Shown here piece by piece: positions 5,952 to 6,660 of a stretch of DNA of 6,660 bases; position 1 is the stretch's first letter; each line of letters starts with the position of its first letter. The translations under genes and the position numbers were made by a program. Below the pieces are notes generated by a model, which saw only the letters and a program-made list of their open reading frames with translations, ran no database searches and was not told where the DNA came from. The stretch comes from Chloroflexaceae bacterium UBA1466 (lineage in GTDB: Bacteria; Chloroflexota; Chloroflexia; Chloroflexales; Chloroflexaceae), in contig DCSM01000052.1 of assembly GCA_002325605.1 (NCBI GenBank), forward strand, positions 1 to 6,660, in the 5' to 3' direction.

Positions 5952-6095
5952 TGGAATACGTCGTTAAGTGAAAGATGTAGCGTTCAATCCCCCCAAAGCC
6001 TAGACTACTCGCGCTAACATAGCGACACAGATGGGTTTAGGCATAAGTTTACTTTTTCTAGTTAAAGTCGGTTTTGAGGTATTGTACCACGAGAT
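5952..6095 (+). other. AT-rich non-coding leader with a possible folded RNA
   Basis: I see no convincing gene in this stretch. GCCTAGAC (5998-6005) can pair with GTTTAGGC (6035-6042), eight pairs including one G-T. A short inner hairpin is possible: TCGC (6009-6012) with GCGA (6022-6025), or CGCT with AGCG. A broken T-rich stretch (ACTTTTTC) follows at about 6051. The structure matches no RNA family I recognise. Whether it is a leader fold, a small RNA or chance is open. Confidence 0.35.
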
Positions 6096-6125
6096 TTGAT
6101 CCAATTTTCTTATTTGTGCTATAAT
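6096..6125 (+). promoter_or_regulatory. Promoter of the HTH gene (TTGATC-18-TGCTATAAT)
   Basis: A perfect -10 TATAAT (6120-6125) carries the extended TG motif (6117-6118). TTGATC (6096-6101) lies 18 bases upstream as a four-of-six -35. Transcription would start around 6132, about 37 bases before ATG 6169. It is the best promoter sequence in the window. Confidence 0.75.
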
Positions 6126-6168
6126 GCCTCCACTAACATTTGGAAGACTTGAAAGAAAATTGGGGAAC

Positions 6169-6660
6169 ATGGGTATAAAATTCTTTTCAGACTTAATTAG
6201 CGGGTTTAGAAAAAAACGGGGGGGCACAGATACAAAATCCCTTCCCGAAAGTAGTGCTGAAGTCAGCGAAGGTTTGCCGACAAGTGCAAAGGTAAACGAA
6301 ACGACACCATTGCTACAGCACTACCCTGAAGTATTGACCCTAGAACAAGCTGCGGAGTATCTACACGTTACCCCTGATGAGTTGTGTCAAGAATTAGAGA
6401 GTGGGCGTATTCCTGGCGCAAAACTGGCAGGGAAATGGCGAATTAAACGAGACATCTTAAACGACCTCTTTGGGCCCAAAGTCTCGCCCCGACAGCCTCA
6501 AGTCATAACTGATTCAGAAGAGCCGAGTCAACCAGCGCAAGCCCCAAAAGCTGAATCTAGCAGTGCTGAGAATATATTTTCTGGAAGCCCAAGTGTTGTA
6601 AAACAGGTAGAATCATCGGTAAGAGAGATTTCTATTGCGCCAGAAACCAAACTAAGTGAA
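6169..6660 (+). CDS. Excisionase-type (HTH_17) DNA-binding protein, N-terminal part (3' end outside window)
   Basis: The frame is open for 164 codons to the window edge with no stop. Residues 1-17 (MGIKFFSDLISGFRKKR) could form an amphipathic helix, with I3, F5, F6, L9, I10 and F13 on one face and a basic end. It resembles membrane-targeting N-termini. Residues 18-54 are a polar linker. Residues 55-101 form a typical excisionase/MerR-like winged helix: LTLEQAAEYLHVTPDEL, then ESGRIPGAKLAGKWRIKR, then DILNDLF. After that, 102-164 are Pro/Ser/Glu/Gln-rich and look disordered. Excisionase-type domains occur in phage directionality factors but also in many chromosomal regulators. The long linker and extra regions argue against a simple phage Xis. 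The start at 6169 fits the promoter just upstream. An in-frame ATG at 6124 overlaps the -10 box and could be used only from an upstream transcript. No strong Shine-Dalgarno is seen. The gene is visibly richer in A and T than carB. Confidence 0.75.
   Translation, partial: MGIKFFSDLISGFRKKRGGTDTKSLPESSAEVSEGLPTSAKVNETTPLLQHYPEVLTLEQAAEYLHVTPDELCQELESGRIPGAKLAGKWRIKRDILNDLFGPKVSPRQPQVITDSEEPSQPAQAPKAESSSAENIFSGSPSVVKQVESSVREISIAPETKLSE

Noticed and set aside
5998..6042. tRNA-like or known riboswitch structure
   Set aside because: It has too few arms for a tRNA, no T-loop consensus, and no riboswitch core that I recognise. Kept only as a weak fold.
6000..6227. 75-codon minus-strand reading frame across the HTH gene start
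   Set aside because: It overlaps the strong + strand promoter and the first codons of the HTH gene, has no recognisable domain, and its protein (low complexity, F/P/K-rich) looks like the complement of those sequences.

Overview
The window looks like ordinary bacterial chromosome of moderate GC. Five protein genes all lie on the + strand, and a repeat-rich gap separates the second from the third. Neither the carB sequence nor the neighbours fix the taxon. A TagO/WecA-type sugar-phosphate transferase with a GKDHLSHRL motif, followed by a bacterial CarB and a small PAS protein, made me think of a filamentous or Chloroflexota-like lineage. That is only an impression (low confidence).

Layout: (1) bases 1-645 hold the 3' part of a TPR-repeat protein whose start lies outside the window. 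It is closed by a strong 13-bp hairpin terminator. (2) 738-1769 encodes a polytopic membrane transferase of the MraY/WecA/TagO family, which starts cell-surface glycan synthesis on undecaprenyl phosphate. (3) 1770-2186 has no gene. It holds a 76-bp tandem repeat (about 2.5 copies) made of GCTNNAGC-core palindromes. The second copy is split by a 145-bp non-coding insertion with imperfect terminal inverted repeats and an 8-bp target duplication (GGGAAAAC). Removing the insertion plus one duplicate restores the 76-bp period exactly, so this is a readable nested-insertion history. (4) 2187-5432 encodes the full-length large subunit of carbamoyl-phosphate synthetase (carB). No carA is adjacent. (5) 5437-5883 encodes a PAS-only protein, four bases after carB, with its Shine-Dalgarno inside the end of carB, so the two are probably translated together. 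A hairpin terminator follows. (6) 5884-6168 is an AT-rich regulatory gap with two extended -10 promoters and a possible folded RNA. (7) From 6169 a gene runs off the right edge. It encodes an amphipathic N-terminus, an excisionase-type (HTH_17) DNA-binding domain and a disordered Pro/Ser/Glu-rich tail.

Functionally, the first two genes may both serve envelope biology, although a terminator separates them. carB supplies carbamoyl phosphate for pyrimidines and arginine and needs a CarA encoded elsewhere. Why a PAS sensor-like protein is coupled to carB is unknown. I see no evidence of a defence system, CRISPR array, prophage or complete transposon. The most distinctive items are the nested insertion in the tandem palindrome array, the carB-PAS coupling, and the promoter-rich leader of the HTH gene.
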